A stretch of 64,000 bases of DNA from Halomicrobium sp. LC1Hm (GCF_009617995.1 NZ_CP044129.1:2914001-2978000), one strand, 5' to 3'; shown: positions 8,361 to 17,093, numbered from the stretch's first letter. The notes: generated from the sequence alone by a model not told the origin. Numbers and translations: made by a program.

Positions 8361-8852
8361 GTGACGACCGTTCCCGACAGCGATACGGAGCCGCCGACGG
8401 TCCGTCCCGCGACGCGGTCGGACCTGCTGGCGGTCCATCGGATCGAGTCGGCCGCGTTCCCACAGCCCTGGCCGTTCTCCGCGTTCGAGAGCTACGTCGG
8501 CGAACCCGGCTTTCTGGTCGCCGTCGACGAGCGCCACGACGAGTCCGAACTGCTCGGTTACGTCGTCGCCGACACCGTCCCCAACCACGGGACGCCGCTG
8601 GGCCACGTCAAGGACCTCGCCGTCGAGGAAGCGTACCGCGGACAGGGGATCGGTCGACGACTGCTCCGGCGTGCCATCGACGTGCTCGAAGACGCCGGAA
8701 CAGGGTCGGTCAAGCTCGAAGTCCGAGTCGGTAACACGGCCGCACGCTCGCTGTACCGGTCGTTCGGCTTCGAACACCGCCGGACGATCCCCAACTACTA
8801 CGGCAACGGCGAGGACGCACTGGTGATGATCCGGGCGCTGGACGACGGATGA
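8361..8852 (+). CDS. rimI: RimI-type ribosomal protein/N-terminal acetyltransferase
   Basis: The 163-aa single-domain GNAT enzyme has the acetyl-CoA loop RGQGIGRRLLRRAI at about residues 94-107 and the C-terminal RimI signature NTAARSLYRSFGFE. In archaea this family (ArdA/NAT-like RimI) acetylates protein N-termini during translation. The N-terminal VRPATRSDLLAVHRIE is typical. It has the same direction as the following DUF genes, but a TATA box at about 8860 suggests the next gene also has its own promoter. Confidence 0.85.
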   Translation: MTTVPDSDTEPPTVRPATRSDLLAVHRIESAAFPQPWPFSAFESYVGEPGFLVAVDERHDESELLGYVVADTVPNHGTPLGHVKDLAVEEAYRGQGIGRRLLRRAIDVLEDAGTGSVKLEVRVGNTAARSLYRSFGFEHRRTIPNYYGNGEDALVMIRALDDG

Positions 8853-8890
8853 TCGACAGTTTATACCCGTCTCGGGCACTCTGTCCCCGT

Positions 8891-9277
8891 ATGGGCTATG
8901 CCTGCCCCGTCTGCGAGGAGCCACAGGCCGACGCCGGCCACCTGGCGAACCACCTCGCGTTCACGGCGCTGACCGGCGGCGGCGACCACGAGGACTGGCT
9001 CGACGAACACGTCCCCGACTGGGGGGACCACGGCGAAGACGAACTGGCCGCCGAGGTCGTCGAACTGGCCGCGGAGACGGAGTTTCCCTTCGAGGCCGGC
9101 GGCCACGACCACCAGCACGGACAGGGCCACGGCATCGATCCCCAGCAGGCCCGCGAGCGCGCCAGCGGGGAGCTCGACGACGAGGCAGCTGAGATTCTCG
9201 AAGAAGCGCGCGAGATGACCGAGGCGATGCAAGAGGAGGACGCGGAGCGCTCCGAGTCGGCAGACGAAACCGAGTAG
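8891..9277 (+). CDS. Haloarchaeal zinc-binding acidic protein (DUF5810-like)
   Basis: The 128-aa protein opens with a CPVCEEPQADAGHLANHLAF zinc-finger-like block (two Cys, two His). A His-rich centre (HDHQHGQGHG) follows, then a strongly acidic, probably coiled C-terminus. The start at 8891 was chosen because TTTATA at about 8860-8865 sits 28 bases upstream and the CPVC motif follows at once. It resembles a conserved haloarchaeal family of unknown function (DUF5810, from memory). The His-rich stretch may bind metal. Confidence 0.75.
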   Translation: MGYACPVCEEPQADAGHLANHLAFTALTGGGDHEDWLDEHVPDWGDHGEDELAAEVVELAAETEFPFEAGGHDHQHGQGHGIDPQQARERASGELDDEAAEILEEAREMTEAMQEEDAERSESADETE

Positions 9278-9300
9278 TCCCCGCCAGACCAAGCGAGGGT

Positions 9301-9714
9301 ATGCACACCGAGGGGACGTTTCTACCGGAGACCGCCAGAGAGGCACGCGAGCGCTACGAGGCGCTTGGCTCGACGGCACAGGTCGTCGTCAAGGCCGTCG
9401 CCAAGTCGATGGCGTTCGACAGCGAGGAGTACGACGAGCGGGTGACCAGCGACGTCGTCGAGACGGCCCGCGAAGCCATGTTCGGCGAGGCCCTGGAGGT
9501 GCGAGTGGGCACCCGTGAGGCGTTCGACGAGTGGCGCGAGTCGGCCGACCACGAGGTCGAGGTCGTCGGTGCCGACAACGTCGACGCCGTCGCCTGGCAC
9601 GCCCCGCCGTTCGCCGAGCAGGCCGTCGCGGCGACGTTCCAGGAGGAGGAAGCGGCCGCCGTCGCGACGCTGCGTCGACAGGCCGTCGCTCGGATCTACC
9701 AGGACGTGGTCTGA
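9301..9714 (+). CDS. Haloarchaeal conserved protein (DUF5809-like)
   Basis: The 137-aa, mostly helical acidic protein has no motifs of known function. It begins MHTEGTFLPETAREARERYE and sits 23 bases after the DUF5810-like gene, with its stop overlapping the next start by one base (TGATG). This neighbour pair recurs in haloarchaea as I recall it, suggesting a shared role. I cannot name a biochemical activity. Confidence 0.7.
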   Translation: MHTEGTFLPETAREARERYEALGSTAQVVVKAVAKSMAFDSEEYDERVTSDVVETAREAMFGEALEVRVGTREAFDEWRESADHEVEVVGADNVDAVAWHAPPFAEQAVAATFQEEEAAAVATLRRQAVARIYQDVV

Positions 9715-10151
9715 TGCGGACGGTCACCCGGAACCTCCTGCTCGGAATCGGGGTCGTCCTGGTCCTCTTGCTCGCACTGGGGGCAGCGCCGTCGCTGCTT
9801 CGCAGCGGCGATCCCTACTACGTGAGTGCGACGCCGGTCGGCGAGGTCGACGCCAACGAGACGAACGTCACCGCCGGCCCGAACGCGACGGCCGTCGGCG
9901 GCGACACGCTCTCGGAGCGGACTCACCCGTTCACGACGGCGGCCATCGCCGACGCAGGCGTGAATCAGACCGGCTACTCCGAACCCTACTGGCGGGGCCC
10001 GGTCGGGATCAAGGGCGCGTTCACGCACTCGCCGTTCGACGAACTGGCGGCGCTGCGCCAGCGCAACCCGCGGGCGGCCGACGGCGAGTCGGTGCGGCTG
10101 GCACACAACGGGACGCTTTATCGCGTCGGCGTCACACAGGACCGACCATGA
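9714..10151 (+). CDS. Membrane-anchored extracytoplasmic protein with several glycosylation sequons
   Basis: The 145-aa protein has one membrane segment (about residues 7-27, LLLGIGVVLVLLLALGA) followed by an outside domain. That domain carries N-x-T sequons at NET, NVT, NAT, NQT and NGT, which suggests N-glycosylation on the cell surface. It overlaps the gene before it by one base and the NUDIX gene after it by four bases (ATGA), so it is translated in a tight operon. The function is unknown. Confidence 0.72.
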   Translation: MRTVTRNLLLGIGVVLVLLLALGAAPSLLRSGDPYYVSATPVGEVDANETNVTAGPNATAVGGDTLSERTHPFTTAAIADAGVNQTGYSEPYWRGPVGIKGAFTHSPFDELAALRQRNPRAADGESVRLAHNGTLYRVGVTQDRP

Positions 10152-10690
10152 CACGCGAGCCGACCCACGAGTGGCCGATCGTCGACTCCGAGACCGAGTA
10201 CGAGACCGGCTGGTACACCGGCGGCTACGATCGCGTCCGACAACCGGACGGGAGCGAGAAGGCGTACTACTGGGCGGAGCTACCCGACGCCGTCGTCGTG
10301 GTCGCTCGCAGCGGCGACGAACTGATCCTGGTCGATCAGTACCGGCCGACGATCCGCGAGCAGTGTCTGGAGCTGCCGGCGGGCATCGTCGAGGACGGCG
10401 AGTCCTACACCGAGGCTGGCCGGCGCGAACTCCGCGAGGAGACCGGCTTCGAGGCCGCTGGCGTCTCGCTGCTGGAGGAGTTCTGGTGTTCGACCGGCGT
10501 CCTCAGACACCGGCGAGGGATCGTCTTCGCCGAGGGACTGGAACCGGTCGAGCCGGACCTCGACGACAACGAGTTCCTCACAGTCACGACCGTCCCCATC
10601 GCAGACGCACTGGACGTGGCCCGCAACGAACCGGCCAACGACGCCACGATCGAGGGGATCTTGCTCGCGCGAGCGGAGGGGCTGTTGTGA
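10148..10690 (+). CDS. NUDIX hydrolase (ADP-ribose pyrophosphatase-like), first of a tandem pair
   Basis: The 180-aa protein has a complete NUDIX box, GIVEDGESYTEAGRRELREE followed by TGF, at about residues 79-101. The box binds Mg2+ and hydrolyses nucleoside diphosphates linked to another group. The N-terminal strand-rich region with VDQYRPTIREQ fits the ADP-ribose pyrophosphatase subgroup. Its stop overlaps the GTG start of the second NUDIX gene. It aligns along its length with that neighbour, so the two arose by duplication. Confidence 0.85.
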   Translation: MTREPTHEWPIVDSETEYETGWYTGGYDRVRQPDGSEKAYYWAELPDAVVVVARSGDELILVDQYRPTIREQCLELPAGIVEDGESYTEAGRRELREETGFEAAGVSLLEEFWCSTGVLRHRRGIVFAEGLEPVEPDLDDNEFLTVTTVPIADALDVARNEPANDATIEGILLARAEGLL

Positions 10691-11256
10691 GCGAGGAGCC
10701 ACGAGATCCCTGGGACCGACCGGATCCCGAGTGGCCGGTCCGAGAGAGCGTCGTCGTCTGGGAGACCCCCTTCTTCGAGGCCGGCTACGACCGGGTCGAG
10801 CGGCCGGACGGAGCGCTCGCGGACTACTACTGGCTGGAGCCGTCCGACGCCGTCATCGTCGTCGCGCCGACCGAGGACGACGAACTCGTCTTCGTCGAGC
10901 AGTACCGCCCGCGGTTCCGGCTGCGGTCGCTGGGACTCCCCGCTGGCGGGATCGACGACGGCGAGGAACCCATCGCGGCCGCCCGCCGTGAACTCCGCGA
11001 AGAGACCGGCTACCGCGCCGAGGAACTCAGCTACGTCGACTCGTACGTCCCCTCCGGGTGGACCCGCTACGTCCGACACGTCTTTTTCGCGACGGGGCTG
11101 GTGGCGGGTGAGCCCGACCCGGACGAGGGCGAAGTCATCGAGACCCTGACGGTCCCCGTCGACGAGGCCGTCGACGTGTTGCGGTCACGGGAGGGGCCGG
11201 TCAACGGCTTCGCGCTCACGCCGATCCTGCTCGCTCGCGAGGACGGGCTGCTGTAG
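10687..11256 (+). CDS. NUDIX hydrolase (ADP-ribose pyrophosphatase-like), second of a tandem pair
   Basis: The 189-aa protein is a paralogue of the preceding gene. It shares the layout GYDRVERPDG...VEQYRPRFRLRSLGLPAGG and has an intact NUDIX box (GGIDDGEEPIAAARRELREE, then TGY). The start is GTG at 10687, overlapping the stop of the first gene (GTGA). Both end in LAREDGLL or LARAEGLL. Two active copies suggest different substrates or a heteromeric enzyme, which is inference. Confidence 0.85.
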   Translation: MSEEPRDPWDRPDPEWPVRESVVVWETPFFEAGYDRVERPDGALADYYWLEPSDAVIVVAPTEDDELVFVEQYRPRFRLRSLGLPAGGIDDGEEPIAAARRELREETGYRAEELSYVDSYVPSGWTRYVRHVFFATGLVAGEPDPDEGEVIETLTVPVDEAVDVLRSREGPVNGFALTPILLAREDGLL

Positions 11257-11343
11257 TCGTCGGCGACGCACCCTCCCAGAACAGCCACACAGTGCGAGTA
11301 TCGACCGTGAGGCGTAAGGGAGCCCAGCACCCAGCGTTCGGTA

Positions 11344-11727
11344 ATGGACGGGGAAATCGGCCACGAGGAGCTGGAAGCGATACTCGAAAACGGCACCGAC
11401 GCGCGCGTCGTGGACATCCGTTCGCCCGGCGCGTACGAGCGGGGACACATCCCCGGCAGCGAGAACGTCCCGCTCCAGCAGCTGGTCGACGACATCGAGC
11501 AGTTCGCGGGCGCGGAGCGGGTCGTGACGGTCTGTCCGCACGGGAAATCGAGCGTCCAGGCCGCGCGGCTGATCGCCTCCTACGAGGAGTTCTCCGGCCG
11601 AGCCGAGAGCTTCGGCCCCGGCCTGTCGGCGTGGGACGGACCGATCGAGAGCGGACGCGGCGAGGCGGAGACGGCGGGCGAGGGCGCGGGAGCGCCCGCC
11701 GACGAGGGGCCAGACGCCCCGTTCTAG
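11344..11727 (+). CDS. Single-domain rhodanese
   Basis: The 127-aa protein has the rhodanese fold markers VVDIRSPGAYERGHIPGSEN and the active-site loop CPHGKSS, whose cysteine carries the persulfide. Such proteins transfer sulfur to cyanide or to acceptor proteins. The C-terminal 30 residues (GEGAGAPADEG) are low complexity. It stands between the NUDIX pair and an MBL-fold hydrolase, all on the same strand with short gaps. Confidence 0.82.
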   Translation: MDGEIGHEELEAILENGTDARVVDIRSPGAYERGHIPGSENVPLQQLVDDIEQFAGAERVVTVCPHGKSSVQAARLIASYEEFSGRAESFGPGLSAWDGPIESGRGEAETAGEGAGAPADEGPDAPF

Positions 11728-11779
11728 CGCCGGCCGGTCAACGGCCGACTTATGTGTTCTGCCCGCCGTACCGTAGGCA

Positions 11780-12526
11780 ATGACTGTTCGACACGACGGG
11801 CTCGCCGTCGAGTGGCTCGGCTACGCCACGATCCGGCTCGCGGGCGAGGAGACGGTCGTCTACTTCGACCCGGGACGGTACGGCGTCCTCACCGGCGAGT
11901 GGGAGCCCGACGAGGCGGGACTGAACCACCCGCCGGGACGCGACTACCGGCCGGAGGACGGGGACGTGATCTGTGTGAGCCACGTCCACCACTACGACCC
12001 CGACGGCATCGAGCGGGTGGCGAGCGAGGACGCGACCGTCGTCGCCTTCGAGGGGATCGACGGGCAGGACCGCGAGCGCGGGCTCGCGCCGATCACCGAA
12101 CTGCCCTACGAACTGCGGACGGTCGACGCGACGACGAGCCTCTCGGTCGACGGCGTCTCCGTCTGGTCGACGCCGGCCCACAACGAGCCGGACGGCCCCC
12201 ACACGCGTCCGGACGGGACCCCCTACCACCCGGAGGGGTTCGGCTGTGGGTTCCTCGTCGACGTGGAGGGGACGCGGGCGTTCTGGCCGGGGGACACCGA
12301 CGTGTTGCCGGGCCATCGCTCGGTCGACGTGTCGCTGTTCTGCCCGCCGATCGGCCAGCGGTTCACGATGGACCGCCACGAGGCCGCGGGGCTGGCCGCG
12401 ACCATCGAGCCGAACCTCGTCATGCCGGTCCACTACAACACGTTCTCGACGCTGGCGACGGACTCGCGGGCCTTCGCGGCCGACGTGGCGGCCGCTGGCG
12501 TCCCGGTCGTACTCGACGAGCAGTGA
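11780..12526 (+). CDS. Metallo-beta-lactamase-fold hydrolase
   Basis: The 248-aa protein has the MBL fold with the metal motif SHVHHYDPDGI (H-x-H-x-D-like), a later WPGDTDV strand and a final VHYNTF with the C-terminal metal histidine. It resembles the UPF0173 group of MBL hydrolases with unknown substrate. The aspartate pattern differs slightly from the classical HxHxDH, as tyrosine follows the second histidine pair. It ends a run of co-directional genes and is followed by a palindromic repeat. Confidence 0.8.
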   Translation: MTVRHDGLAVEWLGYATIRLAGEETVVYFDPGRYGVLTGEWEPDEAGLNHPPGRDYRPEDGDVICVSHVHHYDPDGIERVASEDATVVAFEGIDGQDRERGLAPITELPYELRTVDATTSLSVDGVSVWSTPAHNEPDGPHTRPDGTPYHPEGFGCGFLVDVEGTRAFWPGDTDVLPGHRSVDVSLFCPPIGQRFTMDRHEAAGLAATIEPNLVMPVHYNTFSTLATDSRAFAADVAAAGVPVVLDEQ

Positions 12527-12700
12527 CCGCCCCTCGCGAGTCGAGAGTGGTGGCTCTGGTGAAAGCTCTCGTCAGAAAGGGCTCAGAGGGGGTAACGTTT
12601 CGTCATTGCCACCGACGATGGGTAGCGGGTCACCGGTAAAAAGGCCAGCGTGTTCGAGAGCCGGCATCGACTCGGCGACGGTACCCGGTCGAGGGGTCTC

Positions 12701-12780
12701 ATACTGGCGGCTGTACCTTCGTGAAGAGCTTCGCCACCCCGGGGTGGCGACATCGGTCACAGATGTACAGCCGGTAGTAT
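12701..12780 (-). repeat. 80-bp palindromic repeat, copy 2 (reverse orientation)
   Basis: Here the type B arm (ATACTGGCGGCTGTAC, then CTTCGTGAAGAGCTT) is on the left. The type A arm (ATACTACCGGCTGTAC, then ATCTGTGACCGATG) is on the right, so this copy is inverted relative to the other three. The apex is CGCCACCCCGGGGTGGCG. It lies between two convergent genes. The rest of the 373-base gap 12527-12899 holds a possible single-end fragment (ATACCGCCGGCTGTAT, 12885-12900) that touches the sulfatase stop codon, and nothing else recognisable. Confidence 0.9.
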
Positions 12781-12899
12781 CAGCAGTCTGGCGACGGGTG
12801 ACTCGGTTGGAGAGGGGTGACCACATCGAGGACAAGAGACCACCGATAGCCGAATCTGCAACCCCGACCGCGAACACACGGCACATACCGCCGGCTGTA

Positions 12900-14234
12900 T
12901 CAGGCGTACCCGAGTTCCTCCAGACGATCCTGAACGTCCGCCGGGACCGACCCCTCGTCGAACGAGACCGACGCGGTGGGGAGGGCATCTCTGGCCGCAT
13001 CCAGACGGTCACAGAGATCGACGCCGGCAGGGGAGAGCTCTCGTTCTTTAAAGCCGTCGAGCGTCTCGTATCCGTAGTAGCGCTCCGGGACCACCACCCC
13101 AAAGAGATGGGTGTCATAGCGGTCGATCGTCTCCTGGTCGTAGTCGCTGGCCGACATCTGCTCGATGCGGTTCGTCCGGAGGCCGTACCGCTCGACCACG
13201 AGGTCGCGCTCGGGAAGTGGCTCGAACAGGTTGACACCGCGCGACGGAGCGTCGATGCCCGCGGCGTCCAGAACCGTCTGGTGGACATCGAGCAGACTCG
13301 CGAGATCGTCACGCCGTGAAACGCCGTCTTCCCCCGTGTAGACGCTCAGGGGAACGTTGACGAGTTCTGGATAAATCCCGTGATTGTGCGCCCAGGCACC
13401 GTCTTTGCCGAAGAGTTCGCCATGGTCGCCGAGCGTAAAGATGTAGTCGAAGTCACGGCGCAACTCCGTGAAGATGTCTGAATAGATGTCCGAGAGGTAC
13501 CGGACAGAGTCGTTGTAAGCCTGCCGGATGGTCGCTTCCGTTTCTACCGGTCCCTCACCGATCGTGTCGCCGATACTCGGGCTTTCGGTGTACCCGGTCG
13601 TCTGGTACTCCTCTGGAGGAGTGTACGGCCCGTGTGCCTCCATGAGGTTCATGAACAGAAATTCGTCGTCACCGAAGTCGGTGTTCCGAACCCGTTCGAG
13701 GGCAAGTCCCGCGCCGTCGTCGGTTCCCGAGATCCATTCGATCCCGAGATCGCGGGCTTTCATCCTCGCTCCGTACCCCAGCGACGCGAGAGTGTCGACA
13801 TCTTCCGTAAGGCAACGGTAGACCGCCTCGAAGTACCGTGACGGCCCCTGGTCCTGGGTCTTCGAGACGAAGTTCCCCCAGTCGAAGATGTGGTCTTTGT
13901 ACTTCGTCCCGCGCCAACTATGGCCGAACTCTGAGAACCCCCGATCGAAGTTGAACGCCGACGAGATGTTCGCATTCGCGCTGAATCCACGGGTCGTGTA
14001 GCCTGCCTCAGAGAGCAACTCGGCGAGCGTCGCCCGATCACAGTCCAGAGTCTCGGTCTTCGCGTAGACTCCGAGTTCGCCCGGATAGGCACCGCCAAAC
14101 AGCGATGCGTGGACCGGCGTCGTCCACGCTCCAGGCGACCAAGCGTTGTCGAACCGTGTCCCAGGGAGCCAATCGAAGTGCTCATCGAAAGCGTCCTTCC
14201 GAAGCGTATCGAGGACGATGATTGCGATATTCAT
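12900..14234 (-). CDS. Sulfatase-family hydrolase
   Basis: The 444-aa protein belongs to the alkaline phosphatase/sulfatase superfamily. It has the metal motif MNIAIIVLDTLRKD at the N-terminus, the active-site region WTTPVHASLFGG (T/S at the nucleophile position) and the second metal motif TLGDHGELFGKDGAWAHNHG. It lacks the bacterial C-x-P-x-R formylglycine motif, having a threonine or serine instead. Archaeal members may act on sulfated or phosphorylated surface glycans. Codon use and local base composition look lower in GC than neighbours, and the gene is isolated, which suggests transfer. The ATG at 14234 starts directly with the conserved motif. Confidence 0.85.
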   Translation of the reverse strand: MNIAIIVLDTLRKDAFDEHFDWLPGTRFDNAWSPGAWTTPVHASLFGGAYPGELGVYAKTETLDCDRATLAELLSEAGYTTRGFSANANISSAFNFDRGFSEFGHSWRGTKYKDHIFDWGNFVSKTQDQGPSRYFEAVYRCLTEDVDTLASLGYGARMKARDLGIEWISGTDDGAGLALERVRNTDFGDDEFLFMNLMEAHGPYTPPEEYQTTGYTESPSIGDTIGEGPVETEATIRQAYNDSVRYLSDIYSDIFTELRRDFDYIFTLGDHGELFGKDGAWAHNHGIYPELVNVPLSVYTGEDGVSRRDDLASLLDVHQTVLDAAGIDAPSRGVNLFEPLPERDLVVERYGLRTNRIEQMSASDYDQETIDRYDTHLFGVVVPERYYGYETLDGFKERELSPAGVDLCDRLDAARDALPTASVSFDEGSVPADVQDRLEELGYA

Positions 14235-14590
14235 TGTTGGGTGGGTTGTATTAGCGATAGAGAGCCCGATATGTGTTCTTTTGGGAAAGAGCGCGTCACA
14301 GTCACGAGGACGGCGTGGCCCACTGTGATGTTTGGAGAGGGTCCCTGCGAAATCCTCGATGACACGACGATCTGCTGGCCACGGGTGTCGTAGCAGTTGC
14401 TCCGTATAACTCACGAAACACTGGCAACCCGAACGATATCGAATACAGAAGACCAAATCGAAGAACAGGGATATCTGATCCTGTAGCTGTATCTCGTCGT
14501 TAGCACCACCAACTACGGACAGAGAGATACTCCGGAAAGCACGATCATTGCGGTGTGAGAGTGGTTCGATGACAGCCTATTTCGACAGTA
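14235..14590. other. Lower-GC intergenic region upstream of the sulfatase
   Basis: This 356-base stretch is visibly richer in A and T than its surroundings. It contains no ORF with family-like features and no tRNA. It probably carries the sulfatase promoter and marks the edge of an inserted segment. Confidence 0.4.
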
Positions 14591-15328
14591 TCAGTTCTCC
14601 GGCGGTGCCAGCGAGACGAACTCCAGTCCCTTCTGGGCCAGGAGCTCGCGGGCACGGTCGGTGACCGACGGAGCGACGAGGATCCCCCGGATCTCGGCCT
14701 CGTCGTGGAGATCGCGCCCGAGCGCCTGGACGTATCGGTCGAGCTGTCCGACCGCGTCCGGTCCGACGCGCCGTCGTTTCAGCTCCACGACGACGGTCCG
14801 CCCGTCCGCGTCCTCGCCGTAGATGTCGATCGCACCGGCGGGCGTCGACCGCTCCGTCGCGAGCGGGGTAAACGCGGGTTCGAGGAGGTCGGGATCGTCG
14901 AGGATCCGCTCGCGCAGATCCGCCTCCGTCCCGGTCAGCGACAGGTCGGTGGGGTCAGTCACGTCGAAGACGCCGACGTGGGCCAGCGACTCGAAGGCGA
15001 TCGAGAGCAGTTCGTCGGGCGAGGACCGCTCGCTCTCGACGACGAACTCGCCCTCGACCACGCGGACCGCGTGCGCACAGCCCGGCGGCTGCCAGTTGAC
15101 CGGCTGCTGGCCCTCGTCGGTGTGGACCAGCGCCGCGCCGTCGGGTTTGAGCATGACGTGGCGATCGCCCGGACCCAGCGTACTCGTCGCGCGTCCGTCG
15201 TAGTCGACCCGGCAGCGGCCAAACAGCGTCACCAGCGCTCCCGCGTCGATCCCCCGCTCGACGAGGTCACCGGCGGCGTCGAAGTCCGGGTCAGACAGCG
15301 TCTCGGTCGCGTCCCCGTGGGTCGTCAC
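14591..15328 (-). CDS. nucS: Endonuclease NucS/EndoMS (mismatch-specific)
   Basis: The 245-aa protein is full length for NucS. The N-terminal DNA-binding beta domain (about 30-115) has FGRCRVDYDGRA, VMLKPDGAALVH and NWQPPGC. The C-terminal RecB-like nuclease domain has the catalytic motif GAIDIYGEDADGRTVVVELKRRR, quoted here as D...E-x-K around residues 165-185, and QLDRYVQAL. NucS cuts both strands at G-T and related mismatches in organisms lacking MutS-MutL. It lies 12 bases after the DUF6735-like gene in the same direction and is probably co-transcribed with it. Confidence 0.92.
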   Translation of the reverse strand: MTTHGDATETLSDPDFDAAGDLVERGIDAGALVTLFGRCRVDYDGRATSTLGPGDRHVMLKPDGAALVHTDEGQQPVNWQPPGCAHAVRVVEGEFVVESERSSPDELLSIAFESLAHVGVFDVTDPTDLSLTGTEADLRERILDDPDLLEPAFTPLATERSTPAGAIDIYGEDADGRTVVVELKRRRVGPDAVGQLDRYVQALGRDLHDEAEIRGILVAPSVTDRARELLAQKGLEFVSLAPPEN

Positions 15329-15340
15329 GCTCGGCCGTAG

Positions 15341-15892
15341 TCAGTCGGGTCGTAAAAAGGACGCGTCGTCGATCGGGTACAGCGGTGCCAGTCGCGCGAG
15401 CGTCTCCCAGAGCGCACGGCGTGCGCGCTCCGGCGACAGTGCCCCGGCGTCGACAAGCTCGCCGAGTCGGTCCTTTGCGGTGATCAGCGTCCGACGGAAC
15501 CGTTCCTCGTCGGCCGTCGGGCCGGCGACGGCGAGGGGCTCACCGCCGTCGAGACCGAGCGGACAGACGAGGTAGGTGCTGGTCTCGTCGGCGGGTCCGA
15601 CGACGACGAGAGCCTCGATCGTCGGGTCGACGGCCGCCAGCACGTCGGCGGGGGCCAGCTGCCGGGCCAGCGGTCGCGGATCGACGCGCGTCACGACGGC
15701 GTCGTCCCGGCTCGAAGCGAGGTCGAACTGGTGGGCGATCCGGTCGGGAACGGGCGGGACCTGTGAGCGGTCCCGTCGGCCACCGAACGGCGTCTCGGGC
15801 GTAATCGCAGCGGCCAGCCCCGTCCCCCAGTGTGCGTAGTGGAGACGGTAGCCGTCGCCGTCCCGGTAGGCGACCAGTGCGCGGTGTGCCAT
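15341..15892 (-). CDS. Haloarchaeal conserved protein upstream of nucS (DUF6735-like)
   Basis: The 183-aa protein starts MAHRALVAYRDGDGYRLHYAH. It contains paired strands and the segment YLVCPLGLDGGEPLAVAG, with a helical C-terminus. It matches a conserved haloarchaeal family without known function (DUF6735, from memory). The TATA box at about 15920 places transcription start next to the ATG at 15892. The 12-base spacing to nucS suggests a common mRNA and perhaps a shared DNA-maintenance role. Confidence 0.75.
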   Translation of the reverse strand: MAHRALVAYRDGDGYRLHYAHWGTGLAAAITPETPFGGRRDRSQVPPVPDRIAHQFDLASSRDDAVVTRVDPRPLARQLAPADVLAAVDPTIEALVVVGPADETSTYLVCPLGLDGGEPLAVAGPTADEERFRRTLITAKDRLGELVDAGALSPERARRALWETLARLAPLYPIDDASFLRPD

Positions 15893-15913
15893 GGCGTCGC
15901 TGGGCGCGTGTTC

Positions 15914-15925
15914 GCTGATAAACCC
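15914..15925 (-). promoter_or_regulatory. TATA box of the DUF6735-nucS operon
   Basis: On the minus strand the sequence GGGTTTATCAG lies about 27 bases before the ATG at 15892. This is the spacing expected for a leaderless haloarchaeal gene. Confidence 0.55.
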
Positions 15926-15988
15926 GCGCCGCCGATCGTGACACTGAATGGCACAATCCTCAAGTACGCACCCGTCGTAGTCGTACGT

Positions 15989-16276
15989 ATGTTGGGGACC
16001 GAGTGGGTGTACGCCGCGATCGCGGGCCTGCTCTTCGCGCACCTCCTGACACTGCTGTATGCCTACCGGTCGAGCCGATCCGAGCCGCCCGCCGACGGCG
16101 TGTCCGACACCCCGTCGGTCGAGGTGGCCGATCGAGCCGACCGGAACGTCTGTCGGTGCCCGGAGTGTGGCACCGAGAACGACCGTGCGTACCGCTTCTG
16201 TCGGCAGTGTGTCGCCGAGCTACCGAGTGCGCGGCTCCACGTCGAGCACCCCAGCGAGCAACAACAGCCTTACTGA
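15989..16276 (+). CDS. Membrane-anchored zinc-ribbon protein (DUF7577-like)
   Basis: The 95-aa protein has one N-terminal membrane helix (MLGTEWVYAAIAGLLFAHLL at residues 1-20, continuing to about 26). A flexible linker follows, then a cytoplasmic zinc ribbon with CRCPECGTEN and YRFCRQCVAEL. The ribbon may bind protein or nucleic acid. The last base of its TGA stop is also the first base of palindromic repeat copy 3, so an insertion could have set the end of this gene. Confidence 0.75.
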   Translation: MLGTEWVYAAIAGLLFAHLLTLLYAYRSSRSEPPADGVSDTPSVEVADRADRNVCRCPECGTENDRAYRFCRQCVAELPSARLHVEHPSEQQQPY

Positions 16277-16354
16277 TACTACCGGCTGTCCATCTGTGAC
16301 CGATTTCGCCACCCGGGGTGGCGAAGCTCTTCACGAAGGGACAGCCGGCAGTAT
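16276..16354 (+). repeat. 79-bp palindromic repeat, copy 3 (paired base change in the stem)
   Basis: The arm order matches copies 1 and 4 (A left, B right). Where the other copies have GGCTGTAC paired with GTACAGCC, this one has GGCTGTCC paired with GGACAGCC, so both sides changed and pairing is kept. The apex lacks one C. It begins on the stop codon of the zinc-ribbon gene and lies between convergent genes. Confidence 0.9.
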
Positions 16355-16400
16355 GATCGCCGGCCCGAAAGTGGCGCTCCGGGCGAACCCGAGCCCCGCG

Positions 16401-17039
<639 letters not shown>

Positions 17040-17093
17040 TTAACCTCGGGGCCCGTGTCACATCTTATCACTCTCGGGGCCGTACGGGCGGCT

